This document shows, piece after piece, positions 22,641 to 35,217 of a stretch of DNA of 64,000 nt. The notes below the pieces were generated by a model, which did no database searches, was not told the origin of the DNA, and worked only from the letters and a program-made list of their open reading frames with translations. Source of the stretch: Thuidium tamariscinum (Eukaryota > Streptophyta > Bryopsida > Hypnales > Thuidiaceae); the NCBI GenBank assembly GCA_947034885.2, contig OX344749.2:33165182-33229181 (forward strand), written 5' to 3'. The first letter of the stretch is position 1. Each line of letters opens with the position of its first letter. The position numbers and the translations under genes were made by a program.

Positions 22641-24962
22641 CTAATGTTGTCTTGCCCTGGAGTGGAAGAGCTGCATCAGTCTGTAAAGGCCGGGCACATC
22701 CACTCGTGAACGCTTGCAAGACTTCTGAATCTCAGGCCTCACTTGCGTCTTCTTGATATTCTTCTTCTTCTCCTGTCGAAGAGTGAACTCAAATGAAGAG
22801 CACTGGAGGGATACCACTGTTTGTTGGCCGACTCTGGAAGTATTCTTCATCGGGGAACATGACCTGTCGCTACGAAATGAGCCGTCACCGGTTGTCTTGT
22901 ACTGGCTCTGTTGGACAAGTGCCACCTGAATGGCGAAGCTGGGAGGAAATCTTGGATTTTGCGCTGCAGACTTGCACGTCTCAGTGCCCAATTTGTGATA
23001 GTTCAGCACCTTGAATAGCCTTGTAGCATCAGTCTCGCTCACGAATGGATGCGCCTGCACGAGTAAAACCAACAGTCAGCATCAGATAGGTTGTGCCTTA
23101 ACTCCGCCTCCAAAAAGGAACCGATTTCTGAACATGAATGCTGAACAAAAGTCCACTGAAGAGGTATTTTATAGCAGGCAAATCTAAAAGTATCTCAAGA
23201 AATTTACAAACCGAAAAATGGCCAACAATCGCAGTCACACATGCAAGCACGAACCTCAAGGTAAATGTCAACTGCTCGGTAAAGTCCATCATCCGACTGC
23301 CTCGCGTAGTCTGGTAATGATTCGGCAAGAACAAGAAATTTCGAGGGCTTTAAATAGGTATCAGCCGCAATCTCAGCCAAGTACTTGTCCATCAGTTCTC
23401 CGACTTTCAGCAAGGCTATTTGCACCGGCTCACTAATCTCAGCACTCATGGGTCCTGGCACAGATGTCCGGCTGTTTGAGCGTGACAACGAAGAGAACTT
23501 GCTGTCTAATCTCCCAGAATACAAAGATTCAGAGCTGTCAGATCTCTTAAACCGCGATGGGAGCATCAACGCTTCAGCCTTGTCCTTGAGAAAAAACTCA
23601 ACGAGGCGAAGGACAAGGTCAACGTCATACAGCGAAGAGCTGCGCGGAGGCAGTGCGGGGATCAAGATGTTATCCAGCGTAGCCTTGTCCAACTGCCTGC
23701 CTATCATCCGTTCGAGGTCCCTTCTGCAATGCTTTCCGGCTCTGAGGGCAACCGCTATTCTGCGAAGACCAAGCAAAGACCTACAGGAGACCGACTTCCT
23801 TTCAAGGTTATAGAGCAAATTCACCACAACTTCAACTACTTCCCGTTGGATTCTTTCGCCCTGATTGAAGGAATTGTCTTCGTCACCCTCGACGTGAAGC
23901 TTCATAGGGGATAGAGATGCAGAGCTGTAGCCGAGCACTGGTAAAGCAGAGCGAAGGTAATGTAGCAGAAATTTGGCTACCACGCGACTATCTGCTGCCC
24001 TCTGAGAGATCATGATTCTAACGACGGGCTCCATTAAGTGCACGGAGAGCGTGGAAAGATCGTCAAACCACCAAGTTTCGGTAGCGGCCTTGGAAGATCT
24101 GTGAGAGCTGTTGCCGCTGGGGGTCGACATGAGGTATGAAGCTAGGTAGGCATCGGTGGCAGGGTGAAGAGGACTGCTTGAGAGCTCGACGGCGAAAGAA
24201 GCAGTCGGCGAAGTTTTGTCAGAAAGGGCACTCGCGCATCGCTGAATGATCTGCGTCTTTTCTGCGGCTTGGATAAAGTCCTCGCACGACCGAAGAACGA
24301 TAAGAGACTCCTCCCAGCTCCAGAAAACCACCGTCCTAAGATAATCTTCGGTCCTTCGTATCAAATTCTCCTTCAACGTGGCTTCCGTCATACGCAGGAA
24401 CTCAGCAGCACACCGCAGCTTGGCGACGTTGGCGGAGGTGACAGTAAAGCCTGCATCGTTGAAGCAAAACCTTGCAACCAATTCAAATGCCTCAGATCCT
24501 CCAGGTAAGTCATCGATTTGAAGTGAAAGACGCTTGGCCGCGGGTCTTGGTGATGATGGATACAGAGTCACGTCGGTGGCCTCCTCGACAAGCTGCCTGA
24601 AAAGCTCGCTACGCTCTACTAACGGTGCCTGCAAACAGACTTGGTGTGGTAAGAACGTCTTCTCGTCAAGTGCGAGTGCAGAAAGTCAAGAGACTTCAAT
24701 CCATTACATAATTCAAGCAGAGTAAACTTGACTCCCAGCTTCAGCCACCATTTTACTGTGGACGGTGAACAAACTCGGTAAGGTGGTCCTCGGAGACAAC
24801 CTGTTGCGCAAACAGCAAAGCAGAGCGCGAATCGAAGGAGTGGCTTATTCTCACCTTGTGAAGCACAAACATTCTGTCGGCATTGACCTCCACCTCCAAG
24901 TGGCTCGGGAGGGCCATTTCGAAAATATTAAGCACCCTGTCAAAGCCCAACCACAATTCCAT
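22641..24962 (-). CDS. BTB-NPH3 domain protein (NPH3/RPT2-like), three exons
   Basis: Exons 24962-24855, 24628-23255 and 23054-22641 join in phase 0 across introns of 226 and 200 bp (donors GTGAGA and GTTCGT; acceptors TTTGCAG and CGTGCAG). They encode 631 residues. Exon 1 and early exon 2 give the BTB fold: HLEVEVNADRMFVLHK (21-36), then APLVERSELFRQLVEEA and the BACK-like CAAEFLRMTE. The NPH3 domain starts at WWFDDL (222-227), includes LPDYARQSDDGLYRAVDIYLE (474-494, with the family's invariant DGLYRA.D.YL) and continues AHPFVSETDATRLF...AAQN into exon 3. Such proteins are CUL3 adaptors in phototropin and auxin-transport signalling at the plasma membrane. The subfamily is uncertain. The last ~50 residues are basic and could differ if the GTGAGG donor at 22742 is used. 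Confidence 0.9.
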
Positions 24963-27351
24963 TAATATCTGAATGCAGAACCCTCTGAATGCACAAGTCT
25001 CAGTACTTCATAAACATCACTACAGGCTCGGCGAGATTTACAAAGTCATTTTATTGTTTAAAGCCCACCGACCTTCAGCTTCGAGGCCAACTGAAAGCTG
25101 CTATCACACTCTTCAGGTTGAAATAGATCATTACCGTGTCTCTACAGCTGGCTCGGAGTTATGCACGTTTGGAAGAATGGTGTCAAAAGTAAAGGTCTGA
25201 AAAGGATCCACATCGAAATCAAAACTAGCCATGTTCAGACAAAAGCTAGGATCCTTTACTGAAGGGGCCATGTCCCAAGCATAGTGACCCCCAATGCTTG
25301 GTTCGAAAGAAGAGAATCAACCTCGAAGACTGTGGAGCTATCAGTGTGCAGAGTCTTCAAGCTTCGAAACTAGTATACCTTGAACTATCTGTACGAAAGC
25401 TTTTGTTTCCACTGCTATTCACTAGATAATCTGCGAAATTCGCTCCATCATAACAGGCGACCAGGGACATTCACCTTTGTCACTTCAAAAGTCACGAGCG
25501 AGGAGCAACTTCCACACATTTCTAAAATCTTGACTAAATTCCTGGTTTTTGAATTTGAATCTAACAGCCACTCCTGCACAATGCGCATAGAGGAAAGAAC
25601 GGAGAGAGAAGAGCGGGGGGCGGGGAGGAAAGGCGAGACCTAACTACGGCATACTCGAACAAAGTAGATTGTTCTCGCCACTCATAGGCACTCAACTCAA
25701 ACCTTCCTTCAAATCTGAATTTGTTCCAGAGGCAAGAAGACCGGCAACAATGTCAGGAAAATCACATAGCTTGCTAAGCACGCTCGCCTAGTCACACATT
25801 CCCTCAAGGTGAAAAATGGGAGCTAAAACCAAGACCAAACTGGACACACCAACGTAAGCCAGAACAGAGAGATCTGCACCGCAAAGCACCGGCTACGGGA
25901 CACTGCACTCATTCTCAAACCATGCGTATCCTCGGAGCAAACAAGGTACTCACACTAGAAGCTATCCCCAGAGCTGAATTCGCTAAAGAACCAAACAGAC
26001 TCGCCGCCACGTCAAGATAACCACGTCACTCGTCAAGCACTCTGGCCTAGCCGCAAACATCGTCTAGGCAAAACACGAGAGCTAAATCATGAAAAATGTA
26101 AATAAGCCGAAGTCGAAAATCTATCTAGAACAGGCTATTCGACACGGCGCTCGATCTCAAACCATTTCGCTTCCTCTCCACTTAACTACGGTGTAACTAC
26201 TCGGAACTAACAACACGACGCAGCTTCCAGCGCCGGCGGCGGCGAGTTGGTCATGAAGAACCCGAGCGAGGACGATGCCAACTTTGCCAATTGCGAGGCC
26301 TGGCCGAAAGCAAGAAACAGATCAATAAATTGCATACCCCCGTCGCATGCACCAAAATGGCTCTCAATTCCACCGTAGCGCACCAGAAACGACACACATC
26401 GTGAGGAATGCAACCAGTAAGAGAAAAGGAGGTCGCAACATAGAGGAACCAACGATACCTGCAGAGCCAGTAGAGTAAACTATGGCGGACGTGCGGGAGA
26501 CCGATGAAACGAGCCGGCAAAATATAGCCCAAGCGCCTATCTATAACTCCTTGCAGACCCGGTAAAATCGGAGACACTCGCAAGAAACTTGGCGATAGTG
26601 TCAGAGGCGAGAAGTTCGAGTGGGGCCCGGCGACGCGATCGTCGCGTTGGGTCGCTTCAGTCTACCACGCTCTTCGTCACCTCCGTCACTGCGTCCGTCC
26701 CTTCGGCCACCTCAGTCCCGCCGTGCTCGCTCGCCCCCCGCCCGCCACCTTGTCCTCCGAAAACTTACACCACTGAACTACTGTAGGATGTAAACTCTAT
26801 GTATCCACCACTATTCCCCACTGCTTCCCCCTGGCTCCCTCCGCATTGACAGGGTGCGTAAACTCTCATTGACTTTGTTTTCCTGAACGCACGCTCTGCA
26901 TTGACTCGAATGACATCCTCCCCTGGCGCAAGTGAATGCCATGTTTCTTGCCTGCGCAAGCGAAGGCAGGGAGGGCTCCAGGGAGCTCCATGCGCAATTA
27001 CTGTTCGCGACTGGTGAGCTGTTCGTTCGTTCGTTCGCTCTCTCGCTCGCTCGCTCGTTGGCTCGTCACCAACCATTCCACTCCGTCGTCCCGGCCCGCC
27101 GGCATCTCCGTCGACGGTTGTTCGCGTAGAAGCGCTTCCCGTTCTTCGCCGCGACTAACGTACTGTTCCGTCCTTCCTGCGGGCGGCCCCTCCGTCGTCG
27201 TTTCAAACCTCCTGCAAATCTGCCAAGGTGCCGATGGGCGAATATGCGTGTACGCTTGCCTGGGAGTCCGAAATACGGGACGTAGAGATTGCGTTGATTT
27301 GAACGCACGGGGGAAGGACGCCCTCATCCCCATGTCCATGAGTGTCCCATA
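24963..27351 (-). promoter_or_regulatory. GC-rich upstream region of the NPH3 gene
   Basis: About 2.4 kb of unusually GC-rich DNA, ending exactly where an hAT-type element enters at 27352. Several frames of 60-150 codons on both strands are low-complexity and look like chance in GC-rich DNA. A TCGT/TCGC microsatellite lies at about 27021-27062, and a GAGAGAA-rich stretch near 25600. It probably holds the promoter, long 5' UTR and perhaps 5' UTR introns. Confidence 0.4.
27021..27062 (+). repeat. TCGT/TCGC microsatellite
   Basis: A short run of TTCG and CTCG tetramers (GTTCGTTCGTTCGTTCGCTC, then further CTCG units) in the GC-rich upstream region. Confidence 0.8.
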
Positions 27352-27918
27352 CAGGACTTTTTATGTCATTTTCTAAGAAGTGCCAGAGTGGCAATCAGCC
27401 TTTTTTTTCCGGCACCATGTGGCCAGATTGCACCATTTCAAATAAATGTCTTTTTTTCGCCAGATAAAAGTAATCATTTTTTGCCAGAAATTTTCCAAAT
27501 CTCTTTAAAATATTGATGAAGTTGCCAAATTTGGATGAAAAAGTGTATGAATATGATGGAAAAGTGTTTTAAAGCCCCAAAGATGGATGAATGTCAAAAT
27601 ACAATGCTTCACCAAATTTGAAGCGATCGCCATCTTGGCACTTTCTCAAAAAGTAAAAAAAAAGGGCTGGTGGCAATATATAATGTTATAGTGGTGCTCC
27701 AAATTTCAACATCCATCTACCTATTGGACAAAAAATATCATTCATATGTATTGTATGACTATAGTGACGTATTCATCTACAATTTGGTGATTTCATCCAA
27801 GTTTCTTTTGATAATTTGAAGTTTTTGGGTGATAAACCTCACAATTTTTTGCCATTTTTTTGGTCATATTATTTTTTTCCAATGTAATCTAGCACCGAAA
27901 AGCCAAAAAAGAACCCTA
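27352..27918 (+). mobile_element. hAT-type miniature element, type 2, interrupted by a type 1 element
   Basis: The outer element starts CAGGACTTTTTATG and ends AAAGAACCCTA. Flanks GTCCCATA (27344-27351) and GTTCCATA (27919-27926) match at 7 of 8 bases. Subtracting the nested element and one duplication leaves 285 bp, the usual size. Its interior is collinear with 44663-44919. Confidence 0.85.
27396..27669 (-). mobile_element. hAT-type miniature element, type 1 (nested, young)
   Basis: 274 bp, ends CAGCCTTTTTTTTCC and AAAAAAAGGGCTG. The 8-bp duplication GTGGCAAT is perfect (27388-27395 and 27670-27677) and lies within the outer type 2 element, giving a clear order of insertion. Confidence 0.93.
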
Positions 27919-30202
27919 GTTCCATAGTGAGGTTCATTCCTTGAGGATTAGGTAGGAAGTATCTACTTATAGGATTGTCCTTGGTTTTAAGAAAATTAGA
28001 ATCTATTTTTTAACCCAGATGGAGAATTCAATTTCAGGAGATGAATTGGATACTTCATTTCATAAGGAGACACTAGGAAATGAAAAAGATTAACTAGTTT
28101 TGGAATAGGGGAGGATGTCTTACTTTAAAATCTAGGGAGGTCTCCAAAAGCAAGTGAGGTTGGTTTGTCCAAACTTTGAGGAATGAACTCCATAGTAGTC
28201 CTTGAAAATCAAGAGGTTGAAAGGTTGGATGAGGTTATTATCCATTAGAGTAAATATGAAAATCATGAAATGTCATCTTCCATATATTAAGCCTCATTTT
28301 AATTATTTTAATAAAATGTCTTGTATTAAAAATTCATGACCTATAGATTTAAATTCAACTAGTGTACTTTTTAGCATAATAAGAAGTCAAGATTGCATGC
28401 AATGCAATCATATTCACTTTTCTTCTTTCTAAAATGATGTTTGGAATTCTATTGATGCAATTATGTACCTCTAAAAGGAAATGAAACAAAATTTTGTATT
28501 TCAATTAACTATGCAAAATCACTTCATTAAAAATAGTTTTTGTTTTGCCTCTATTCAATGAAGTCTTTGAATCACACCTTTGAAACAATCTATTGTCTTC
28601 CATTCTACAATATTACAATTATATTACTTTTTTGTTTGTTATAAACTAATTGTTCTTCCTTAATTGCAACCTTTGGTATTATTGTTAAAATGTCTAAAAT
28701 CTTGTATTTTATTTATTATTTCAAGGTGTTTAGTACTAGTATTTAAGGAGTGCTATAAACAATTTTACAAAGTATGAAAGTTGACCTACAGTGGACTTAG
28801 AACTAGACAACATACCACTTACAATAACAATAGATGTACAAATTTCTTATTCTTGTGCTCAAAATCACTTTGACCTTCTCAAGTTTTAACTTGCAACTTA
28901 GTCTGGAAACTCATTGGTCATCAATGCACTTCCTTACTCAATTCCTAAATCACAATCATTTCACAATAGGAATTATGAGAGAAAACATTTGTTCCTTTAA
29001 CTTCCACAATGAATGCACGTGATTGATGTGACTCAATTACCATCTTCCCTTGACCAAACTTGCCAAAGAAATTGTACTCGCTCATAGAGGTAGTACAATC
29101 CCTCCAACTTACTAAAGTCAGTAAATGTTGATGTAATTTTTCTAAGGTGGGATCCAAAATTACACCTTACTTAAAAGCTTCATGACCACTTTGTGTATAC
29201 ATCTCCAAAAATCACTACTTATATATGTTGAAGAAACAATTTCATTACATCTACCAAATAAACTTTCATCATTTTGTAATTTTTGCATACAATATTCAAA
29301 TGTTGTGTTCTTTAGTGCATTGAAACCCCTTTTCTCTTGCCAACAAGTGAATATAAAAGTTGACTTGTCTAATGAATAGTAACTAAGTTTAGTAGCAAAA
29401 AATGGCATTTTGTAGGGTGCACACTTTAATGAAACCTTGCAAACAATGTCTATTGTCTCTATAGCTTTCCAAAATGAACTTTACGTGCTAATCATGTACT
29501 GTGAGTCAATGGGGGCCATGGCATAAAATCCACCATTTAATAGGAATTTATTTTCTTTTTGAAAAAAATGAAACAAAGTTTTGTTTCCCACATATTAACC
29601 AATAAACAACATTGTGGCCATTTTTGGGCCAATTAATGATAGAAGAACCCTTTTGCATATGATAGATATACAACTATTCATCTTCAGAATCTTATGTAGA
29701 AGGGTGATGTCTTATATAGCTTTTTGACTTTGAATGAGTGCTCTTGGAATTTTTTAAACCAACTATTTATACAATGCCAAAAGGAATGATTTCCATGGTC
29801 ACCAACCCATCAATCAAGGGTTAAAGGAAAGATTAAAGCCGCTACTTTTAGTTGTCCATTGTATTTTTTTTTTAATTTAATTTTCTTATACATATGAACA
29901 AATTCCATTGTAAAAAAAATCATCAGAAGGGATTTGAGGGCAAGAGAAGCCTATTTAAGAGTTGTTCCCTAGTCCATTCCTTGTGTTGTCAAAAAAATGC
30001 AAACCAATCCTATTGGCTGAATTTTTTGAATTTTTGAAAAAATAAAATTACAAATTTTTTCCCAAAAATTCTATAAAGTGTTAAGAAACCTAAAACTAAA
30101 TTAAAAAAAAGTTTCAAAAAACAAAAGTAGAAAGAAATTATAGTTTTTGATGTGGCAATGTCTCAACGACCACATGAAACTGCTAATGTGGTAAGTTCCC
30201 AC
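27919..30202. other. AT-rich intergenic DNA, no intact gene
   Basis: Nothing intact. Only the stretch at 28945-29408 looks coding-like; it is listed separately. Confidence 0.4.
28945..29408 (-). pseudogene. Possible decayed transposase-like fragment
   Basis: Two adjacent minus-strand frames look less random than their surroundings: one with GFNALKNTTFEYCMQKLQN and SSDFWRCIHKVV, the next with LHQHLLTLVSW and RAFIVEVKGTNVF. The FW..C..VV pattern vaguely recalls DUF659/hAT transposases, the enzyme class the nearby miniature elements would need. The resemblance is too weak to assert; it may equally be chance. Confidence 0.18.
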
Positions 30203-30448
30203 CAGCCTTTTTTTTCCGGCACTATGGGGCCAAATTGCACCATTTCAAATAAATGTCTTTTTTTGCCAGATAAAAGTGATCTTTTTAAAATATGGATGAA
30301 GTTGCTAAATTTGGATGAAAAAGTGTATGAATATGACGAAAAAGTGTTTTTAAGCCCAAAAGATGGATGAATGTCGAAATACAGTGCTTCACCAAATTTG
30401 AAGTGATCGCCATCTTGGCAGTTTCTCAAAAAGTAAAAAAAAGGACTG
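30203..30448 (-). mobile_element. hAT-type miniature element, type 1
   Basis: 246 bp, ends CAGCCTTTTTTTTCCGG and AAAAAAAAGGACTG. Flanks GTTCCCAC and ATTCCCAC match at 7 of 8. About 90% similar by eye to the nested copy at 27396. Confidence 0.88.
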
Positions 30449-32496
30449 ATTCCCACAGTCCAGGAACCCAAAAAACTTGTGATCTCCCATTGTCCTCAAA
30501 TCCCTTCTAATGAACAGTTGCCCATTGTAGATACCCCACTGTATTCTACATCGGATTAGGAAGCAAACGGGAGGTAGAGGTAGAACCCTCGTCCGTCCCA
30601 GCCAGCGATGCAGTCGGTTGTCACCGCCATCTTCTTCCACTACGATGATAACTTCCTGACGGTCCCATTAAGGCGGAACTCCCTCCCAACCGGCTTCAGT
30701 TCAGTTCCTTTGGCATTAAGCTTCCCTTTTCCGTCCATCCTGCACCCAATCTGCACCCAATGACAAGGCCATTCAACCGGTCTGAGCTTTCCCTTCATCA
30801 ACTCCACTCAGTCGCAGTCATCAACCCAGCCGGGACCTAATTTCCACGACTTCGCCCATTCAATTGCGTCTTCTCGACGCCCAGTCGGCTTCTCCTCGTT
30901 CAATGATCCATAAGTACTGGAAACATGGCTTCAAGGAAACCCTTCGTTTCAAATTAATAATATTAAGCAATGAAAACAAGAAAAACACTTGGTCCAACTT
31001 CTTTTATTTTATGTCATGTCATATTATATCATATTTGAAACCCACGACAATTTCCATTACGAATGAAAACAGTGCAGAGAATCCGAGGATTCGCTTCACG
31101 TATTTCACCACGTCTCTTAAAACTTACTTAGAATTATTAGATCAATTACCACCACCCCGCTCTCGCTCTCTCTCTCCCTCCCGCAGGACTGAGGCATTCA
31201 GTTGTCTCATACGTTTCGTCGTTTTTTGATTAAATATTAAAAACTTTACAAATTTCATAATGTGGGCAACTGGGCACTCGGCACTCGGCATCCATGATCC
31301 CTCAGTGGTCTCAGTGTGTGCTTTTGGGATCAAACTCCAAATATCAGTAGGAACAACTGGACCATTGGAAATAGACTGAAGACGGACGGATTCAGAAGAC
31401 GGAGTGACCCTGGCCTCTGCTTTGGGGAAATGGAAATGTCCTGAAATGGGCGAGCAGGTGAGCTTGGCGGCTGGTGAGTGAGAGACTGCGAGAGGAGAAT
31501 TGATGAAGTTTTAGTACTGACTATCTAAGGATTCCGCATTATTTGTGAACCGATTGCTTGGAATAGACAGGGAGCTTCTATTTCAGGAGACTGCGAGACT
31601 GATCGGTTCCCTCTATAGAATGATCTTTCGACAAACTGGGTTCGGTGGTTATATTGGTTTTGTGGCGTCTGGACGGCCTCCCTGCGTGCTGCCTGATCGA
31701 TCAGTTCACTGGACAACTGACATTAAAACTTCTATTTGTGTGAAAGTTTGGGGTAGATTTGTGCATTGGAGGTACGTTTGGGGTATTTTGTACAGCGTTC
31801 GGGAAACATTTTGAGTTTTACCGGCGAATTTCCTTCAATTCCCAAATTGAACCGTTTGTTCAAGTGTGGACTGAGTTCATTTACCTTTCCTATTTTTCTT
31901 TTTACTTAGGATAGAAATTTTATAGATTTTTTTCTTGTTTTCTTGTTGATATGTTCAAATTGCAATGGTTTTTTTTCTCAATTCCAATCGCTAACTTTGA
32001 ACTAGTCATTGATTTTTCCCGATCATTGATTATGTATAGGGCAATGTCTGACAACAAGAAGCTTTGCCCAATCTAAACCACTACTAGAAAATTCAGATGA
32101 AATATAGGATGAATAGAAACAATTGCAACGAAAAATGCATAGTGCCCAACTATAAATTTATTTTTTTTAAACTAAATTTTATTCCACAAATGATGTGATG
32201 ACATTACGTGGGCAAAACTACATCATCAAGCATTGCACCTTGATTGTTGCACAAATCCTATCTAAAAATTGAACAAGACCTTTTCTTCCTATAATTCATG
32301 TAATAAAAAAAATTAGGCACAGACTTTCATACATTTCATGAGCCATTGTAATACAAATTAATCTTCTTACAATGACACTTTCAAGAATCTCCAACCCTCC
32401 ATATTCAAGAATGTTATCTTTTGCTTAAAAAAACACATTGTTTGGAATAAAAGATTCTTTCCTCAACTAAAAAGATAGTCTTTTGTGACGATATAA
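30449..32496. other. Moderate-GC stretch without a supported gene
   Basis: From 30540 to 31450 the composition resembles the gene islands (pyrimidine-rich, promoter or leader-like). A 51-codon plus-strand frame at 30608-30763 (MQSVVTAIFFHYDDNFLT...) is the most protein-like, but I recognise nothing in it. A CT-rich tract lies at about 31155-31185. It may be a relic promoter and first exon, or a non-coding RNA locus. The segment from 31820 on is AT-rich. Confidence 0.3.
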
Positions 32497-32791
32497 GGTA
32501 AGTGGTCCTAAAATGGAACAAGCTCTAGAGGTACATTTTGCACTCTCAGCAATGTACAAGTAGTCTACATTTGACAAGGTGTTCCATTTCAAAGCCCACT
32601 AAAATGAGCTTTTCTACAACTTCAGAAATTTGTAACTAATTCCTTGAAGGTCCAGAAAATATGAAACAACTTGGGTTAGATGCCAAATCCGTTTTTCTTT
32701 CCATGAAAATTGATTGACAAATACTTCAAAGAGTTTTAGCTTCCCCCAAATGTAAATCAGCTGTTACGTGGTCCATTTTAGGACCTCCTTC
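32497..32791. mobile_element. TIR element of the GGTCCTAAAATGGA family
   Basis: The left end TGGTCCTAAAATGGA and right end TCCATTTTAGGACC are inverted repeats about 285 bp apart. The interior (AACTTGGGTTAGATGCCAA) recurs at about 54605 and, diverged, near 39285, so at least three related copies lie in the window. Confidence 0.65.
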
Positions 32792-33875
32792 CTTCCTGCA
32801 AACACTATCAAGGTAAGTGTACCCCAAAGTGACAGACCCCTTTCCCCCTCGCATCCCATATCTACCTGACCGCTTCATTTCAGCCCCCAAAATCTTGAAA
32901 AAGTGTAGATAGGGACGCTACTTGGATCCCTCCCTCTGCTTTCAAGTCCGGTGAACTTCCTCAACTTATTATTAGCTGCTGCAGCCAGGCGGCGAGCTTG
33001 GCGAGTCTTGGGAGTTGGAATATGTCACGTCACTTTTAACTTACCTGATTTGCAGCAACTGAGGGAGCCCCGTTTGTTTGTTGTTTATAAATGATGATCC
33101 ACGGTAAAGTTAATGTGCTACCTTAACTTACGCCGAAGTTTTCGAGTCTCACTGGTCGACATTACGACTGTACACCTCAGTCTTGGAGTCTTGTAATAGA
33201 CGGACAAGTATATCCTATTTGAGTCTGCGTGATTTGATTATACTGTAGAATCCAAATTAACTTGCTTCCAAGTCGGTAAAAAAGGGAGATACTACAGTAT
33301 TGTACCCAGTTTTTTTCCTATTTCTATTTTATTTTATTTTGTTGTTATATGGCAGTGTTGTAAGTACCTCCTGAAGTTAAGTTAGTGGACGGAGGAAGTG
33401 GGGTGTAATCGCCGCTTGTGTGTGTTGACCTTCCATTGTCAGGGTAAACTGCGAAATCAGTCTGAAGATTCAGCGTAATTTGTCATTTGGGTCTTGAAGG
33501 TTCACCAAGTCTTTGCTGGGAAATTAATTATCGCCATGGAGCAATAAGTTGGGGCACTCACACTTGCATAATAACGAAATCAGCTGGCGGCATTCAAGAG
33601 CCTCGGTCCCACTTCAGGCTCAGGACGTCAGGACGTGTTCATGCCTGGTCGCTGGAACTTCACAGTACTGGATGAGTGTATGGGCGTAGGGCTGGGCTTC
33701 GGAACAACCAGCAAACTGTTGGTTTGGGGGTTTGGGGAATTCGAGTAAACTCTCACTTCCTCTCTCTCTCTTCTCTTCTTAATTAATTTATGCAGGTCGT
33801 TAAATAGTGCATACAATTATGTTTCCCCTTGCAATGAAATTCCATTTCATTTGTGAAAAAAAAAAATTGAAAAAA
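32792..33875. other. Moderate-GC DNA, nothing recognised
   Basis: Island-like composition with a pyrimidine tract (TCCTCTCTCTCTCTTCTCTT, about 33758-33777). No frame resembles a protein. Confidence 0.35.
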
Positions 33876-33934
33876 TAGTGCTCACAAAATGGACCCCATG
33901 TCTAGCTAGCGTGAAATGGGTGATGGGAATTGGT

Positions 33935-34357
33935 CTAAGGTAGAAGCACCTAGAATGTATACTTACATTGGATCAAGAGATCCAATAGGTGCATAGGGAA
34001 AAAGATCATGTGCATTTGCTAGGAAATGGTGTAGGAAACTAGAAAAATTAGGTTCATAATTTTCTGAGCTTGTATGAATATAATATGAATTTTTTTTAAA
34101 CAATTGTGTAGATGCACCTATTGTGGGCACTAAACTAACTCCATAGTGGGCACGGAGACACCCAAAGGTGACACACTCTAATTTTGAATCCTATGCACGT
34201 GATTGGCCATTTCTTAGAAGAGTGACAACTTCTTGGAACCACACTTGTCGACTTTAGGACTCTACATGCCTTCTTTGGGTCCACTTGCACTCGGATTTAG
34301 GTTCTTTTCTAGGTGTCCGTGAATGATTAGGGTTTGATTTGGATGCTTCTACCTTAG
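33935..34357. mobile_element. TIR element of the CTAAGGTAGAAGCACC family, inside the composite
   Basis: The ends CTAAGGTAGAAGCACC and GGATGCTTCTACCTTAG are inverted repeats. The insertion interrupts the left arm relative to the right arm of the composite. AAT flanks both sides and may be a 3-bp duplication, but that is weak. Confidence 0.65.
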
Positions 34358-35217
34358 AATGCGGGGTTAGGGCATTGTTGTAAGCCCGTGCCTCTAATGG
34401 AATTGTAAGACCACACAAAACAATTTCATTGTTTTACAAATCCTACATAGAATTAAAACAATGGCAGTTTTAGGGTTTTAGGCAGCAATATCAAAAATTT
34501 AGGGTGGCGGGTTAGATTTTTAGCGTTTTTTTTCAATTACGAACTAATTTATGTATCTCACATTGATTGTCTAACCTCCCACCATTCCATGTGTATATAT
34601 AGAGTTGTTTTCTTGTAGTATAGTTTTTACATAATTCAATTCTTCAACTCCTAGGAAGTTTGCTCATGGAAGACTCAAAAGGTTTCAATCTGTGGCTAAA
34701 GTTGTACATAATTAAGACTACGCAAATTTGAATGGTATTAATTTGACATCTAGACAATTTAATTTCAACTTTTAATTTGCTTGATCTCTTTTCCCTCCTC
34801 TCGTACAAATTCTTCCAATTTATTTGATTCCAATTTTTCACAACAACTTGATTCTCACACACAATTTGACTCGTACAATCCTTACACATATTTACAATTT
34901 TGCAATTGGATTTAGATATTAAATTCTCATTATAAACAATTTGCTCGTTCATTTTGGTCATAATTATTACTCACAATAATCTACTCATGGGTGAGCCTTA
35001 TATTACATCATAAGAGCTAATTTGGAAAAAAAAAAAAAAAAGACTTTATAGGGAAAATTGTTAAAAGGCACAACGATTAACTACCACCTTCCTAATAGTC
35101 ACGGTCTTTAATTGTACAACTAGCCTCTATACACATTTGTCAATAGTCCTTGCACAAAAGTAAGCAACTATTTGTATTAGCTTGCCCTTTAATTCTGCAA
35201 TTAGCTGCCTTTATGTA

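Noticed and set aside
26936-27376. 146-codon plus-strand frame upstream of NPH3
   Set aside because: Composition follows the TCGT/TCGC microsatellite and GC-rich background, with no motif and an end inside a transposon.
30163-30471. Open frames across 30163-30471, 40317-40502, 49592-49804 and 61527-61865 with a shared FKFGEALY..HPSFG-like peptide
   Set aside because: All lie inside hAT-type miniature elements. The shared peptide is translation of the repeat itself, not a gene family.
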